Assembly: GCA_965214205.1 (NCBI GenBank) | Contig: OZ243941.1 | Location: 1,054,001-1,118,000, forward strand | Source of the DNA: G963663315 sp965214205 | Lineage (GTDB): Bacteria > Pseudomonadota > Gammaproteobacteria > Arenicellales > Poriferihabitantaceae | Reading direction: 5' to 3' | DNA length: 64,000 bases | Part shown: piece by piece, positions 8,037 to 16,675 of the stretch | Layout of the letters: each line of letters begins with the position of its first letter | Position numbering within the stretch: position 1 is the first letter of the stretch | Program-made: the position numbers and the translations under genes | The notes under the pieces: generated by a model | Databases searched by the model: none | What the model saw: only the letters and a program-made list of their open reading frames with translations | What the model was told of the DNA's origin: nothing

Positions 8037-8807
8037 ATGAAAGCGACCGTATCGAAAATAAACCTTGAGAACATAAGTGAACAGGAATGGCAGGCGCGGC
8101 AGGAACTGGCTTGTTGCTATCGGGCTTTTGTACACTATGGCTGGACGGACCTGATCTACACTCATTTGAGTTTCCGGGTACCTGGGGAGAGTGACCGGTA
8201 CCTGATCAATCCTTACGGGCTGCTGTTTCAGGAAATCACGGCAAGCAATCTGATCAAGGTTGATTTTGACGGTCATGTCGTTGCCGGAGATTATCCATAC
8301 AATAACGCAGGCCATGCAATCCATACCGCGATATTGAAGGCGCGCCCGGATGTCAACGCTGTGCTTCATAGCCACACTCGGGCCGGGATGGCTGTTTCCT
8401 GCATGAAAGAGGGGTTGTTGCCACTCACTCAACAGGCCAACGAGATCAACGGCTATGTCTGCTACCATGAATATGGCGTGGCCACGGATAACGAGGAGGA
8501 ATGCAGGTTGCTGGGGGAAAGCATGGCAGACAAATGGCTGATGATCATGCACAACCACGGCTTGCTGAGCGCCGGGCGAACGGTGGGGGAGGCCTTTTAT
8601 TTTCTGTATCAGCTGGAAAACGCCTGCAAGGTTCAGGTTGACGTGATGGCATCCGGCGCCAACCGGATGGTCCCTGATGATGACGTGATCCAGTCCATGA
8701 ATGATTACGGCATGCCGCCTGATGATGCTCCGTTCTCCGATACGCGCCTGGCATGGGAGGCGGTGACCCGATTGATGGAGCAGAAGGATGCTTCTTATCG
8801 TTCGTGA
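8037..8807 (+). CDS. Class II aldolase/adducin family protein
   Basis: A 256-residue protein of the FucA/AraD/adducin head fold. Metal ligands are visible in LHSHTRAG (zinc His pair) and in IMHNHGLL; the acidic catalytic or ligand residue of true aldolases would fall in the NEINGYVCYHEYG stretch. Members act as zinc-dependent aldolases or epimerases on phosphorylated sugars, but many family proteins in proteobacteria lack a known substrate. I chose the second of two adjacent ATGs (8034 and 8037) because GGGAG at 8024-8028 is 8 bases before it. It precedes the betaine-type binding protein by 113 bases; a shared role in substrate catabolism is possible but unproven. Confidence 0.85.
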   Translation: MKATVSKINLENISEQEWQARQELACCYRAFVHYGWTDLIYTHLSFRVPGESDRYLINPYGLLFQEITASNLIKVDFDGHVVAGDYPYNNAGHAIHTAILKARPDVNAVLHSHTRAGMAVSCMKEGLLPLTQQANEINGYVCYHEYGVATDNEEECRLLGESMADKWLMIMHNHGLLSAGRTVGEAFYFLYQLENACKVQVDVMASGANRMVPDDDVIQSMNDYGMPPDDAPFSDTRLAWEAVTRLMEQKDASYRS

Positions 8808-8920
8808 TTGATTTGACTTTAGTCGGGTATTGGAGTGAAATTTGATGGAAGCATGCTCTGGTCATGCGACATCTGGACCGCCGGACTATTTAATCAAACC
8901 AGAATCGGAGAAACCTCATA

Positions 8921-9874
8921 ATGTACAAATCGAATACAAAACTATTGCTCGCTGGATCATTGATTGCAGGATTGATGATGATTGCGGGTCCAGCCCGGTC
9001 CGTGGAATCAAACGACCCGATCAAGCTCACCCTGCATGACTGGACCGGACAACTGGTCACCACCAACATCATGGCAGAAGTATTGAAGGATGGGGGGTAC
9101 AACGTCGAGCTGGTTCAGGCGGATTACATTGCCCAGTTCGCTGGCCTGAAAACCGGAGACCTTCATGTGGCCATGGAGATGTGGGAAACCACGGGTCGGG
9201 ATGCGATGGATGAGGCGACCGCGACCGGCAAGGTGGAGAATATCGGTTCAACCGGAATGGAGGGAATTGAAGAATGGTGGTATCCGATGTATATGAAGGA
9301 ACGCTGTCCCGGCCTGCCGGACTGGACGGCGTTGAATGACTGTGCGGAGGAGTTCTCAACGCCGGAAACGGCGCCGATGGGGCGTTATGTCGGCGGTCCG
9401 GTAACCTGGGGCGGGTTTGATGATGAACGCGCTGAAGCTCTGGGACTGGAGTATGAGGTGATTCACGCCGGTACCGATGCCGCGTTGTTTGCGGAGCTGG
9501 AATCCGCCTATCAAAGAGAGGCTCCGGTCTTGTTGTGGGTTTATGCACCCCACTGGGCCCCTTCCAAGTATCAGGGAGAGTGGGTTGAGTTTCCCGCCTA
9601 TTCAGCCGAGTGTTACAACGACCCGTCCGTGGGGGTGAATCCGGATATGGCCTATGATTGTGGCAAGCCGCGCGGCCCCATCTGGAAAGTGGCTTGGGCC
9701 GGAGTCAAGGATAAATGGCCGGGGGCGTATAACATGATCCGGAATTTCGAGATCAGCAATGATGAAATGGGAACAATGATTGCCGCCATAGACCTGGATG
9801 GACAGGAGTTGGAAGCGGTGGTCGCCGACTGGCTGGCGAACAATCAGGCTCGCTGGAAAGCATGGCAAAAATAG
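8921..9874 (+). CDS. Glycine betaine/proline-type ABC transporter substrate-binding protein
   Basis: A 317-residue OpuAC/ProX-type binding protein. An N-terminal signal peptide (hydrophobic core LLLAGSLIAGLMMIAG, cleavage near residue 28) exports it to the periplasm. The mature protein has LHDWTGQ, an ADYIAQFAGLKTGDLHVAMEMW segment with the acidic loop and tryptophan, WWYPMY, WGGFDDER, and LLWVYAPHWAPSKY. Tryptophan and tyrosine side chains in such motifs form the cage for quaternary amines in this family. Likely ligands are glycine betaine, choline or a related methylated compound; which one cannot be determined. The permease follows after a strong intergenic hairpin. No ATP-binding subunit is encoded nearby. 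Confidence 0.88.
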   Translation: MYKSNTKLLLAGSLIAGLMMIAGPARSVESNDPIKLTLHDWTGQLVTTNIMAEVLKDGGYNVELVQADYIAQFAGLKTGDLHVAMEMWETTGRDAMDEATATGKVENIGSTGMEGIEEWWYPMYMKERCPGLPDWTALNDCAEEFSTPETAPMGRYVGGPVTWGGFDDERAEALGLEYEVIHAGTDAALFAELESAYQREAPVLLWVYAPHWAPSKYQGEWVEFPAYSAECYNDPSVGVNPDMAYDCGKPRGPIWKVAWAGVKDKWPGAYNMIRNFEISNDEMGTMIAAIDLDGQELEAVVADWLANNQARWKAWQK

Positions 9875-9892
9875 GCTGATACGGTAACCGCC

Positions 9893-9926
9893 CCCACTGC
9901 TGACAGTTCGTTCTGTCGGCGGCGGG
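9893..9926 (+). terminator. Intercistronic hairpin between binding protein and permease
   Basis: A stem of 13 pairs with one A-C mismatch (9893-9906 against 9913-9926) and a TTCGTT loop, followed by CGTCATTTT. It lies between the stop of the binding-protein gene and the permease start. It resembles the partial terminators or mRNA-stabilising hairpins that raise binding-protein expression over permease expression in ABC operons. The T tract is short, so read-through is expected. Confidence 0.5.
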
Positions 9927-9959
9927 CGTCATTTTCAAGCCCGGGTAAACGGCATCTGC

Positions 9960-11939
9960 ATGTCTGATCGTGGCCGCCGCTGGCTGGTTCTTTGCGGCTG
10001 GTTTGGTGTCGCCGGGATCGCTGCGCTTCTGATTTATTCGGGCAAGGCGAATATCCGGTGGGTGTTCAAGGTTCCTTCGGATTGGCGGCTGCCGCTGCGT
10101 AACCAGATCTCCGATTTCATGGATTGGCTGGTCAATGCGGCGGACCTTGGAGTATTCACATTTTACGAGTTGACCCGAAGCATCGCATGGCTGCTGGAAC
10201 AGCCATTGAATTTCGCTTCGGGTGTACTGGCTACCGGGTTGTTATCCGGAGAAGGGTCTGCCGCCGTTCAACTAACGCCGCCCCTTTCGTGGGTTGCGGT
10301 GACGTTGCTGGCGATGGCGCTCGGGCACTATGCCAGGGGCTGGAGACTCTCCCTGTTTGTCGGCGCCTGCTTCTGCTATCTGGTGATTTTCGGGCAATGG
10401 GAAAGCGCCATGCTGACCTTGTCTTCGGTGCTGATCGCCGTGCCAATCGGGGTTGCCGGGGGGATGCTGCTTGGCATTCTGGCGTATCGCAACCGCTGGA
10501 TGGAGAAGATTATCTCGCCCGTGCTCGACCTGATGCAGACGGTACCTGTTTTTGCTTATCTGGTGCCGGTATTGTTCCTGTTCGGATTCGGACCGGTAGC
10601 GGCGATGATCGCGACCATTATCTATGCCATGCCGCCGATGGTCCGGGTGACGATCCTCGCCTTGCAACAGGTGCCGGATGATCTGATCGACGCGGGGCAG
10701 ATGGCCGGCTGCAACACATTGCAAATGATGGTCAGGGTATTGCTGCCTTCTTCAACGCCGATGCTGATGGTCGGGGTCAATCAGGTCATCATGTTGTCCC
10801 TGAACATGGTCATCATCGCCTCGATGATCGGGGCTGGCGGGCTGGGCTATGATGTACTGTCCGCATTGAGGAGGCTGGATATCGGAGCGGGTTTTGAATC
10901 CGGGTTGGCGATTGTGGTGCTGGCCATTGCCCTGGACCGGCTGAGCCAAGCGTTCGCCACCCGTCCCGCCGGGCAGTTCAAAAGCGGCAAGGGGTTGCTC
11001 GGCCGGCATCCCCATCTCGTGTTCACTCTGGGCATGCTGGTCGTGATTTCCCTGATCTCGCTGGTCGTGCACCAGATACAGGCCTGGCCGCAATCGCTGA
11101 CCATCACCACAGGGGATTTCTGGAGCGATCTGGTCAAGTACATCAACATCCACTATTTCGACCAGATCGAAGCGGTCAAGATCTTCATATTGATGAATGT
11201 GCTGCTGCCGGTCAAGCGATTCCTGCTGATGCTGCCCTGGCCGGTGGTGGTTCTGGCTGTGGGGTTGCTCGGATATCAACTCGGCGGTGTTCGGCTGGCC
11301 CTGATTGTGTTTCTTCTCGCGCTGTTCTGCGCGTTGACCGGGTTGTGGGCCAAAACCATGGTGACGGTCTATCTGTGTGGGATTTCAGTTGTGTTTGCCG
11401 CGTTGTTGGGTATTCCGGTCGGCATTCTCGGCGCCCAGTGGCCGTTCCTTGGCAGGATCATTGAAACCATCATTGATACCCTGCAGACACTGCCATCATT
11501 CGTTTATCTGATGCCGGTGGTAATGTTGTTCAGAGTGGGGGATTTCGCGGCGATGATTGCGGTGATTTGCTATTCAATCGCGCCTGCAATCCGTTACACT
11601 TTGCATGGCATTCGCCAGGTCAACCCGGAGCTGGTTGAGGCGGGTTTGGTCAGCGGCTGCACCCGTTGGCAGATTCTGACCAGAATCAAGCTCCGTCTGG
11701 CTTTCCCGGAAATCATGCTCGGCATCAATCAAACCGTGATGCTGGCGCTTTCAATGCTGGTGATTACCGCGTTGGTCGGTACCCGGGAATTGGGACAGGA
11801 GGTCTATATCGCGCTGACCAAGGCCGATACCGGGAGAGGTATTGTGGCGGGCTTGTGTGTGGCCTTCATTGCCATCATTACGGATCGATTGATTCATGCC
11901 GGGGTCGCGCGGTCCCGGCAACGCCTGGGTCTGGAATAG
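9960..11939 (+). CDS. Double-domain ABC permease, glycine betaine/proline type
   Basis: A 659-residue inner-membrane protein with two complete BPD_transp_1 permease domains in tandem, roughly residues 120-325 and 440-655. Each has the EAA loop region that docks the ATPase: DDLIDAGQMAGCNTLQMMVRVLLP and NPELVEAGLVSGCTRWQILTRIKL. Single-domain ProW/OpuAB proteins form homodimers, so this looks like a fused dimer. The binding protein is immediately upstream and a choline-kinase-like protein follows 30 bases downstream. The ATP-binding subunit normally next to such genes (ProV/OpuAA) is missing from the cluster and must be elsewhere. Confidence 0.85.
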   Translation: MSDRGRRWLVLCGWFGVAGIAALLIYSGKANIRWVFKVPSDWRLPLRNQISDFMDWLVNAADLGVFTFYELTRSIAWLLEQPLNFASGVLATGLLSGEGSAAVQLTPPLSWVAVTLLAMALGHYARGWRLSLFVGACFCYLVIFGQWESAMLTLSSVLIAVPIGVAGGMLLGILAYRNRWMEKIISPVLDLMQTVPVFAYLVPVLFLFGFGPVAAMIATIIYAMPPMVRVTILALQQVPDDLIDAGQMAGCNTLQMMVRVLLPSSTPMLMVGVNQVIMLSLNMVIIASMIGAGGLGYDVLSALRRLDIGAGFESGLAIVVLAIALDRLSQAFATRPAGQFKSGKGLLGRHPHLVFTLGMLVVISLISLVVHQIQAWPQSLTITTGDFWSDLVKYINIHYFDQIEAVKIFILMNVLLPVKRFLLMLPWPVVVLAVGLLGYQLGGVRLALIVFLLALFCALTGLWAKTMVTVYLCGISVVFAALLGIPVGILGAQWPFLGRIIETIIDTLQTLPSFVYLMPVVMLFRVGDFAAMIAVICYSIAPAIRYTLHGIRQVNPELVEAGLVSGCTRWQILTRIKLRLAFPEIMLGINQTVMLALSMLVITALVGTRELGQEVYIALTKADTGRGIVAGLCVAFIAIITDRLIHAGVARSRQRLGLE

Positions 11940-11969
11940 GCCCGGTCGCCTGAACCTGGAATTAACTTT

Positions 11970-12863
11970 ATGAATACAGAGCATCTCAATCAGATAAAAT
12001 CATTACCGTGCTGGCGGGGCCGAATCCATGTCGAACCACTCAGCGGCGGCATGACAAACCATAATTTCAAGGTCGAGGATTGCGGCAATCAGTACGTGGT
12101 GCGCCTGGGAGCCGATGTCGCGGAACACCTCCTGTGGCGTGAGAATGAAGGCAGGGTTTCCATCACCGCGGCGAAATGCGGATTTTCACCGGCTGTTTTT
12201 TACCGGGAGCCGGGCGTGCTGGTGATTGATTTCATTGAGGGCCGGGTATTCTCCGGGGAGGATGTCAAGAACCCTGAAAACCTGCGGCGGCTGGTTGATC
12301 TGCTGCAACGCTTCCATCGGCGGATGCCTCACGAATTCGAGGGTTACACGATCCTGTTCTGGGTATTCCAGGTTTTGAGGCATTATCGCAATATGCTGGC
12401 AGGCAGGGATTCCGCGTATATGGATCAGGTCCCTGAACTGATGGAAATCGCGAAGAATCTTGAACGGACGGTGGGACCGGTTGAGATCGTGTTCGGGCAT
12501 AATGACTTGCTGCCCGCGAATTTTATTGATGACGGGGAGAAAATCTGGTTGATTGATTTTGACTATGCCGGATTCAACAGTCCCTTGTTCGATCTTTCCA
12601 ATCTGGCGTCGAACAGTGAACTGGAAGAGGAACAGGAGCGGCGCCTGTTGACGCTTTATTTTGATGGTCCGGTCACTGACGACCTCTGGCGCCGCTATAA
12701 TGCGATGAAATGCGCTTCCCTGTTGCGGGAAACGATGTGGTCTATGGTGTCGGAAGCCTATTCGACGATTGACTTTGATTTTGTCGGCTACACGCGGGAG
12801 AACGCGGCCCGATTCGAGCGCGCCTGGCAATATTATACCGGGGTTTTCGGGTCATCGTCTTGA
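11970..12863 (+). CDS. Choline/ethanolamine kinase-like phosphotransferase
   Basis: A 297-residue protein with the aminoglycoside phosphotransferase/choline kinase fold. Residues 20-30 (PLSGGMTNHNFKV) match the nucleotide-binding loop of choline kinases; the catalytic Brenner-type motif is FGHNDLLPANF (about 168-178) and the metal-binding DFD motif is WLIDFDYAGFN. Predicted to phosphorylate choline, ethanolamine or a similar small alcohol with ATP in the cytoplasm. The position directly behind a quaternary-amine transporter supports choline or a betaine-related substrate. The transporter and kinase pairing suggests uptake and trapping, but the product and its use are not evident. Confidence 0.82.
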   Translation: MNTEHLNQIKSLPCWRGRIHVEPLSGGMTNHNFKVEDCGNQYVVRLGADVAEHLLWRENEGRVSITAAKCGFSPAVFYREPGVLVIDFIEGRVFSGEDVKNPENLRRLVDLLQRFHRRMPHEFEGYTILFWVFQVLRHYRNMLAGRDSAYMDQVPELMEIAKNLERTVGPVEIVFGHNDLLPANFIDDGEKIWLIDFDYAGFNSPLFDLSNLASNSELEEEQERRLLTLYFDGPVTDDLWRRYNAMKCASLLRETMWSMVSEAYSTIDFDFVGYTRENAARFERAWQYYTGVFGSSS

Positions 12864-12921
12864 CTCGGGATTTCCCCGCTGACACGGATATGAATACCGG
12901 CGCTGGCGCGCCTGCCTTGTG

Positions 12922-13737
12922 ATGCCTCGTTCCAGCCATATTTACGATGTTGCCCCGGCGGATTTCAACACGATGGTGATTGAGAATTCCTTCAAGGGCC
13001 TGGTCCTGGTTTATTTCTGGTCACAGAATGTCGGTCCCTGCATGAGACTCCTCCCGGTCCTTGTCAAACTGGCCGATGAGTTTTCAGGCCGGTTTCTGCT
13101 CAACCTGCTGGATACGGACCGACACAAGAGGTATGCCCGGGATATGGGGGTGGTCAGCATCCCGACCGTTCAGTTCTATCTGGGTGGCAAAGTCGTTGAG
13201 ACCCTTCATGGCGCGTATTCCGAAGGATATGTCCGTGGCGCTATCGAAAAAGCGTTGGGCCAGAGCGCTGCAATCCAGGTCGAATCCGGCCAGTCCGGGG
13301 CGGACAGACGGTTCGCCAATGCGCTGGACCGCGCGAAAAAACTGCTTCTGCAGGGAGACGCGATCCATGCCGCCGCTCTGCTCGATGCGCTTCCCCGCGA
13401 TGCGCTGGAGATACCGGAAATCGGTCTGGTCAAGGCCCATGCCGATTTGATCCGGACGGCGCAACTGGCGCCGGAGCGGCAGGCCATCGTCGAGCGGCTC
13501 GAGGAGAATCCCCGGGACTTCCCGGCGCTCTGGCAACTGGCCGCCCTGAGTCTTGTGGCGGACGATTATCAATCAGCGCTGGAATTATTGATGTCCATCA
13601 AAAACCAGAGTCCTGACCCTGATATTGCAGATCGGGCGCTCCGGTCAATGCTGGCTGTTTTTGCTCTGCTCGGGGAATCCCATCCTTTAGTTGAACGGTT
13701 TTCTGAAGTATTGAATCAAGCCGACTCTACCGATTAG
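12922..13737 (+). CDS. cnoX: CnoX/YbbN-type thioredoxin-fold co-chaperone
   Basis: A 271-residue protein with an N-terminal thioredoxin domain (about residues 10-110) and a C-terminal helical TPR-like region. The active-site segment is FWSQNVGPC: the first cysteine of the usual CxxC is absent, as in E. coli CnoX (YbbN), where the motif is SQHC. The cis-proline is in VSIPTVQFY. CnoX proteins hold unfolded proteins under oxidative or chlorine stress and pass them to DnaK and GroEL rather than acting as disulfide reductases. A GTG at 12919 would add one residue. The gene precedes an EamA exporter by 2 bases. Confidence 0.85.
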   Translation: MPRSSHIYDVAPADFNTMVIENSFKGLVLVYFWSQNVGPCMRLLPVLVKLADEFSGRFLLNLLDTDRHKRYARDMGVVSIPTVQFYLGGKVVETLHGAYSEGYVRGAIEKALGQSAAIQVESGQSGADRRFANALDRAKKLLLQGDAIHAAALLDALPRDALEIPEIGLVKAHADLIRTAQLAPERQAIVERLEENPRDFPALWQLAALSLVADDYQSALELLMSIKNQSPDPDIADRALRSMLAVFALLGESHPLVERFSEVLNQADSTD

Positions 13738-13739
13738 CC

Positions 13740-14648
13740 GTGATTGCGCAAAACCCCACGGCCAGGGCCTACGTATTGTTGACGGTGACCACTTTTTTCT
13801 GGGGATGCAACTCGGTGTTTGCCCGCATTGCGGTCGGTGAGGTGTCGCCGATGCTGATTGTCAGTCTGCGCTGGCTGGGCGTAGTCATGTTGTTGCTGGT
13901 TTTCGCAAGACAGGCTGTTTATCAGGAATGGGACAAATTGAGGCCGCATCTGCTGACGCTTTTCATGATGGGGGCATTGGGTTTCGCTACGTTCAACGCA
14001 TTGTTCTATCTGGCCGCCCATACCACCACTGCGCTGAATATCGGCATTATTCAGGGTGTGGTTCCGATATTTCTGTTGGTCGGCGCCTGGCTTTTATATC
14101 GAGCCCCGGTGTCCGTGTTGCAGGGATTGGGCGCTATTATCACCATACTCGGTGTCTGCATCGTAGCGTCTGCGGGCGAGCTGGAGAAACTGGCCTCGTT
14201 GTCGATCAATCAGGGCGATTACCTGCTACTGTTCGCGTGTCTGCTTTATTCAGGTTATGCGCTGGTACTCAGGAAGTTTGCCGGGATATCGGCGTTGAGT
14301 CTGTTCACTGTGATTTCCGCCGCCGCCTTCATCGCATCGTTGCCATTGAGTCTGACGGAACTGTATCTGGGGGAGCTCCAATGGCCAACCCCGAAAGGAT
14401 GGGTCGTTATCATACTGATTACCCTGTTGCCTTCTTTTTTCGCTCAAGTGTTTTTCATCCGGGGAGTGAAGGAACTGGGGGCTGGTCGGGCAGGGATATT
14501 TGTCAATCTGGTTCCGGTATTTTCTTCGATTCTGGCGGTGTCGGTTCTGGGTGAGCCATTCCAGCTCTATCATGCAGTCGCGTTGATTCTGGTGATTGGC
14601 GGTATTGGTCTGGCGGAAAGCAAAAAACGCAAAGCGGTGGCGGTCTGA
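13740..14648 (+). CDS. DMT-superfamily (EamA) transporter
   Basis: A 302-residue protein of about ten membrane helices, two EamA repeats (about 8-140 and 155-290). The N-terminal FWGCNSVFARIAVGEVSPM is a typical EamA start, and the C-terminal FVNLVPVFSSILAVSVLGEPF is the second-repeat signature. It starts with GTG at 13740, which nearly abuts the cnoX stop, so it is probably translated from the same transcript. Substrate unknown; the family includes amino-acid and metabolite exporters. It converges with argE. Confidence 0.85.
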   Translation: MIAQNPTARAYVLLTVTTFFWGCNSVFARIAVGEVSPMLIVSLRWLGVVMLLLVFARQAVYQEWDKLRPHLLTLFMMGALGFATFNALFYLAAHTTTALNIGIIQGVVPIFLLVGAWLLYRAPVSVLQGLGAIITILGVCIVASAGELEKLASLSINQGDYLLLFACLLYSGYALVLRKFAGISALSLFTVISAAAFIASLPLSLTELYLGELQWPTPKGWVVIILITLLPSFFAQVFFIRGVKELGAGRAGIFVNLVPVFSSILAVSVLGEPFQLYHAVALILVIGGIGLAESKKRKAVAV

Positions 14649-14687
14649 TCGGAATGGATCACCGTTCGGGGACGCCCGGTTCCCGCT

Positions 14688-15923
14688 TCAGCCGAGTAAC
14701 TGCAAGACAGCGCGTAGATAAATTCGCGCAGATGCTGTCAGTTCATCAATGGTCACATATTCATCCAGAGTATGAGCCTGATAGATTGACCCCGGACCGC
14801 ACACGACCGCCGGGCAAAGAAAATGCGGCGCGTCGGTCGCCGCCGGAAAGACCCCGACATCAGCGGGTCGTCCCTGTATGGTCTCGAATGCCGAGGCGAT
14901 GGTCGAGACCACTTCGGACTCAACCGGCGTATTGAGGGCCGCGTTCTCCACGGTCGGCTTGCCGATTTCGTATCTGAAATCGGGATTCTGGCGGGCGATG
15001 TTATCCAGAATGTCCCGGTATTCCGCGATGATCTCCTCCGGGGTTTCGCCGGGCAGGAATCGCCGGTCAACTTCCAGTTCGCAGTAATCAGGTACCGCGG
15101 AAGCGATTGAACCTCCCTTGATCACCCCCGGATTGACTCGTGCATGCCCGCAAACCGGATGCCCGGGCCGGGCTGCCAGATCATTCGCGTAGCGCTCGAT
15201 ACCCTTGATCACATCGGCCATCAGGCTGATCGCGTTGATTCCCGTTTCAGGGACGCTGGAATGGCAAGCCTTGCCGAATGTCCTGATATGCATGCACAAC
15301 TGCCCCTTATGCGTATGGCATACCTTCAGCTCAGTCGGCTCGCCGACAATCGCCAGATCCGGGATCGGTCCTTTTTCTGAAATATCCTTCGAACCGATCA
15401 TGCCGGCCTCTTCATCCACCACTCCGGCAATAAGCAGATCGCCGCTCAGTCGGATGTCATGGTCTTGCAGGATATGGGCCACTTCGATATAGGCCGCGAG
15501 CGCCGCCTTCATGTCACACGAACCGCGGCCGTATAAACGGCCGTCGCGGACCACCGGATTGAACGGCTCCGGGTAGCTTTCAACTCCCACGGTATCGAGA
15601 TGACCCGCCAGCATCACGCATTTTCGGTGTTCGCTCTTGCGCTCACGGCCGATCATCCGCCCGAACACGTTGGGCCGGCCGGCCACCACTTCCCGCCTTG
15701 AAGTCTGCAAGCCGAGCGCGGCCATCTGATCCTGATAGAGGTCGGCGAATTCCAGCTCACGACAGTCCTCTGTCACGTTGCCGTCGAATGGATTGACGCT
15801 CGGCGTGGCCACCATGGCCGCGAGGCTGGTTACCAGCCGCGACTCATCGACTTCATCCACAAGCTGGTCAATGGTGTCGTCGTCCAGTCTGCGCCCGTTG
15901 GCAGAAGTTGTTTTTCGCGTCAT
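14688..15923 (-). CDS. argE: M20 family deacylase, acetylornithine deacetylase type
   Basis: A 411-residue M20 metallopeptidase with catalytic domain (1-190 and 310-411) and an inserted dimerisation domain. Metal ligands and catalytic residues are visible: GHLDTVG (His and catalytic Asp), RGSCDMKAALAA (bridging Asp), VVDEEAGMIGS (catalytic Glu pair), VGEPTELK and a late histidine in YQAHTLDEY. ArgE removes acetate from N-acetylornithine in arginine synthesis; DapE and carboxypeptidase G2 share the fold. GEPTELKV and the overall length fit ArgE best. The N-terminal 30 residues are longer than the E. coli protein. It has no arginine genes nearby. Confidence 0.78.
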   Translation of the reverse strand: MTRKTTSANGRRLDDDTIDQLVDEVDESRLVTSLAAMVATPSVNPFDGNVTEDCRELEFADLYQDQMAALGLQTSRREVVAGRPNVFGRMIGRERKSEHRKCVMLAGHLDTVGVESYPEPFNPVVRDGRLYGRGSCDMKAALAAYIEVAHILQDHDIRLSGDLLIAGVVDEEAGMIGSKDISEKGPIPDLAIVGEPTELKVCHTHKGQLCMHIRTFGKACHSSVPETGINAISLMADVIKGIERYANDLAARPGHPVCGHARVNPGVIKGGSIASAVPDYCELEVDRRFLPGETPEEIIAEYRDILDNIARQNPDFRYEIGKPTVENAALNTPVESEVVSTIASAFETIQGRPADVGVFPAATDAPHFLCPAVVCGPGSIYQAHTLDEYVTIDELTASARIYLRAVLQLLG

Positions 15924-16062
15924 TATTGTCCGCCGGTTCCGTAATACAAGTGATAAGATTGTGACATCAAACCGCGTTCAAATCCATGTATTCCTGAGTC
16001 GGTGGCGACACTCGGAAGGCGTTCGAGATACGGTGAAATCAGACAGGCAGGATCAGCAGAGT

Positions 16063-16635
16063 ATGACAGACAAAAAAAGATGCGAGTGGTGCGGGGATGA
16101 CGCGCTGTACATGGATTATCATGACACGGAATGGGGGAGGCCATTGCATGATGAACGCAGGCTGTTCGAGTTTCTCTGTCTCGAGGGGGCGCAGGCGGGA
16201 TTGAGTTGGATCACCATCCTGCGAAAGCGCGAGCGTTACATTCAGGTATTTGACGGCTTCGACCCCGAAAAAATTGCCAGATATGACGACGGTAAAATCG
16301 CTGAACTGCTCGGTGACCCCGGCATCGTGCGCAACAAACTGAAAGTGAACGGGTTTGTGAAAAATGCCCGGGCCTGCCTGGACATGTGGGAGCGGGGTCT
16401 TTCGCTCGATGCGTATTTCTGGGAATATGTGGACGGCCAGCCGATTCAGAACAACTGGCGCGAGGCGCGGCAGGTGCCCGCCAACACGCCGTTATCGGAC
16501 GCTATAGCCACGGATTTGAAAAAGCGCGGCTTCGTCTTTGTCGGCAGTACGATCTGTTATGCCTTCATGCAGGCTACCGGGATGGTTAACGATCACCTCG
16601 TCCACTGTTATCGCCACCAGCAGCTTGCGCGCTGA
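16063..16635 (+). CDS. tag: DNA-3-methyladenine glycosylase I
   Basis: A 190-residue protein from the ATG at 16063. It begins with the zinc-snap residues KRCEWCGDD, followed by YHDTEWGRPLHDERRLFEFLCLEGAQAGLSW in which the catalytic-site Glu and Trp are conserved; the C-terminal histidine and cysteine zinc ligands lie in MVNDHLVHCYRH. Tag removes 3-methyladenine from alkylated DNA. The extension upstream to 15778 is unlike the family and overlaps argE, so it was not used. It converges with htpG. Confidence 0.93.
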   Translation: MTDKKRCEWCGDDALYMDYHDTEWGRPLHDERRLFEFLCLEGAQAGLSWITILRKRERYIQVFDGFDPEKIARYDDGKIAELLGDPGIVRNKLKVNGFVKNARACLDMWERGLSLDAYFWEYVDGQPIQNNWREARQVPANTPLSDAIATDLKKRGFVFVGSTICYAFMQATGMVNDHLVHCYRHQQLAR

Positions 16636-16675
16636 TCTTGCCGGATCAGACCAGACCGATCGCCTGACCCGGACC

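Noticed and set aside
7743..8558. A long minus-strand open frame spanning the cysI upstream gap and the aldolase gene
   Set aside because: Mostly antisense to the aldolase gene; the useful signal in the gap is in another frame (the Cys-codon leader).
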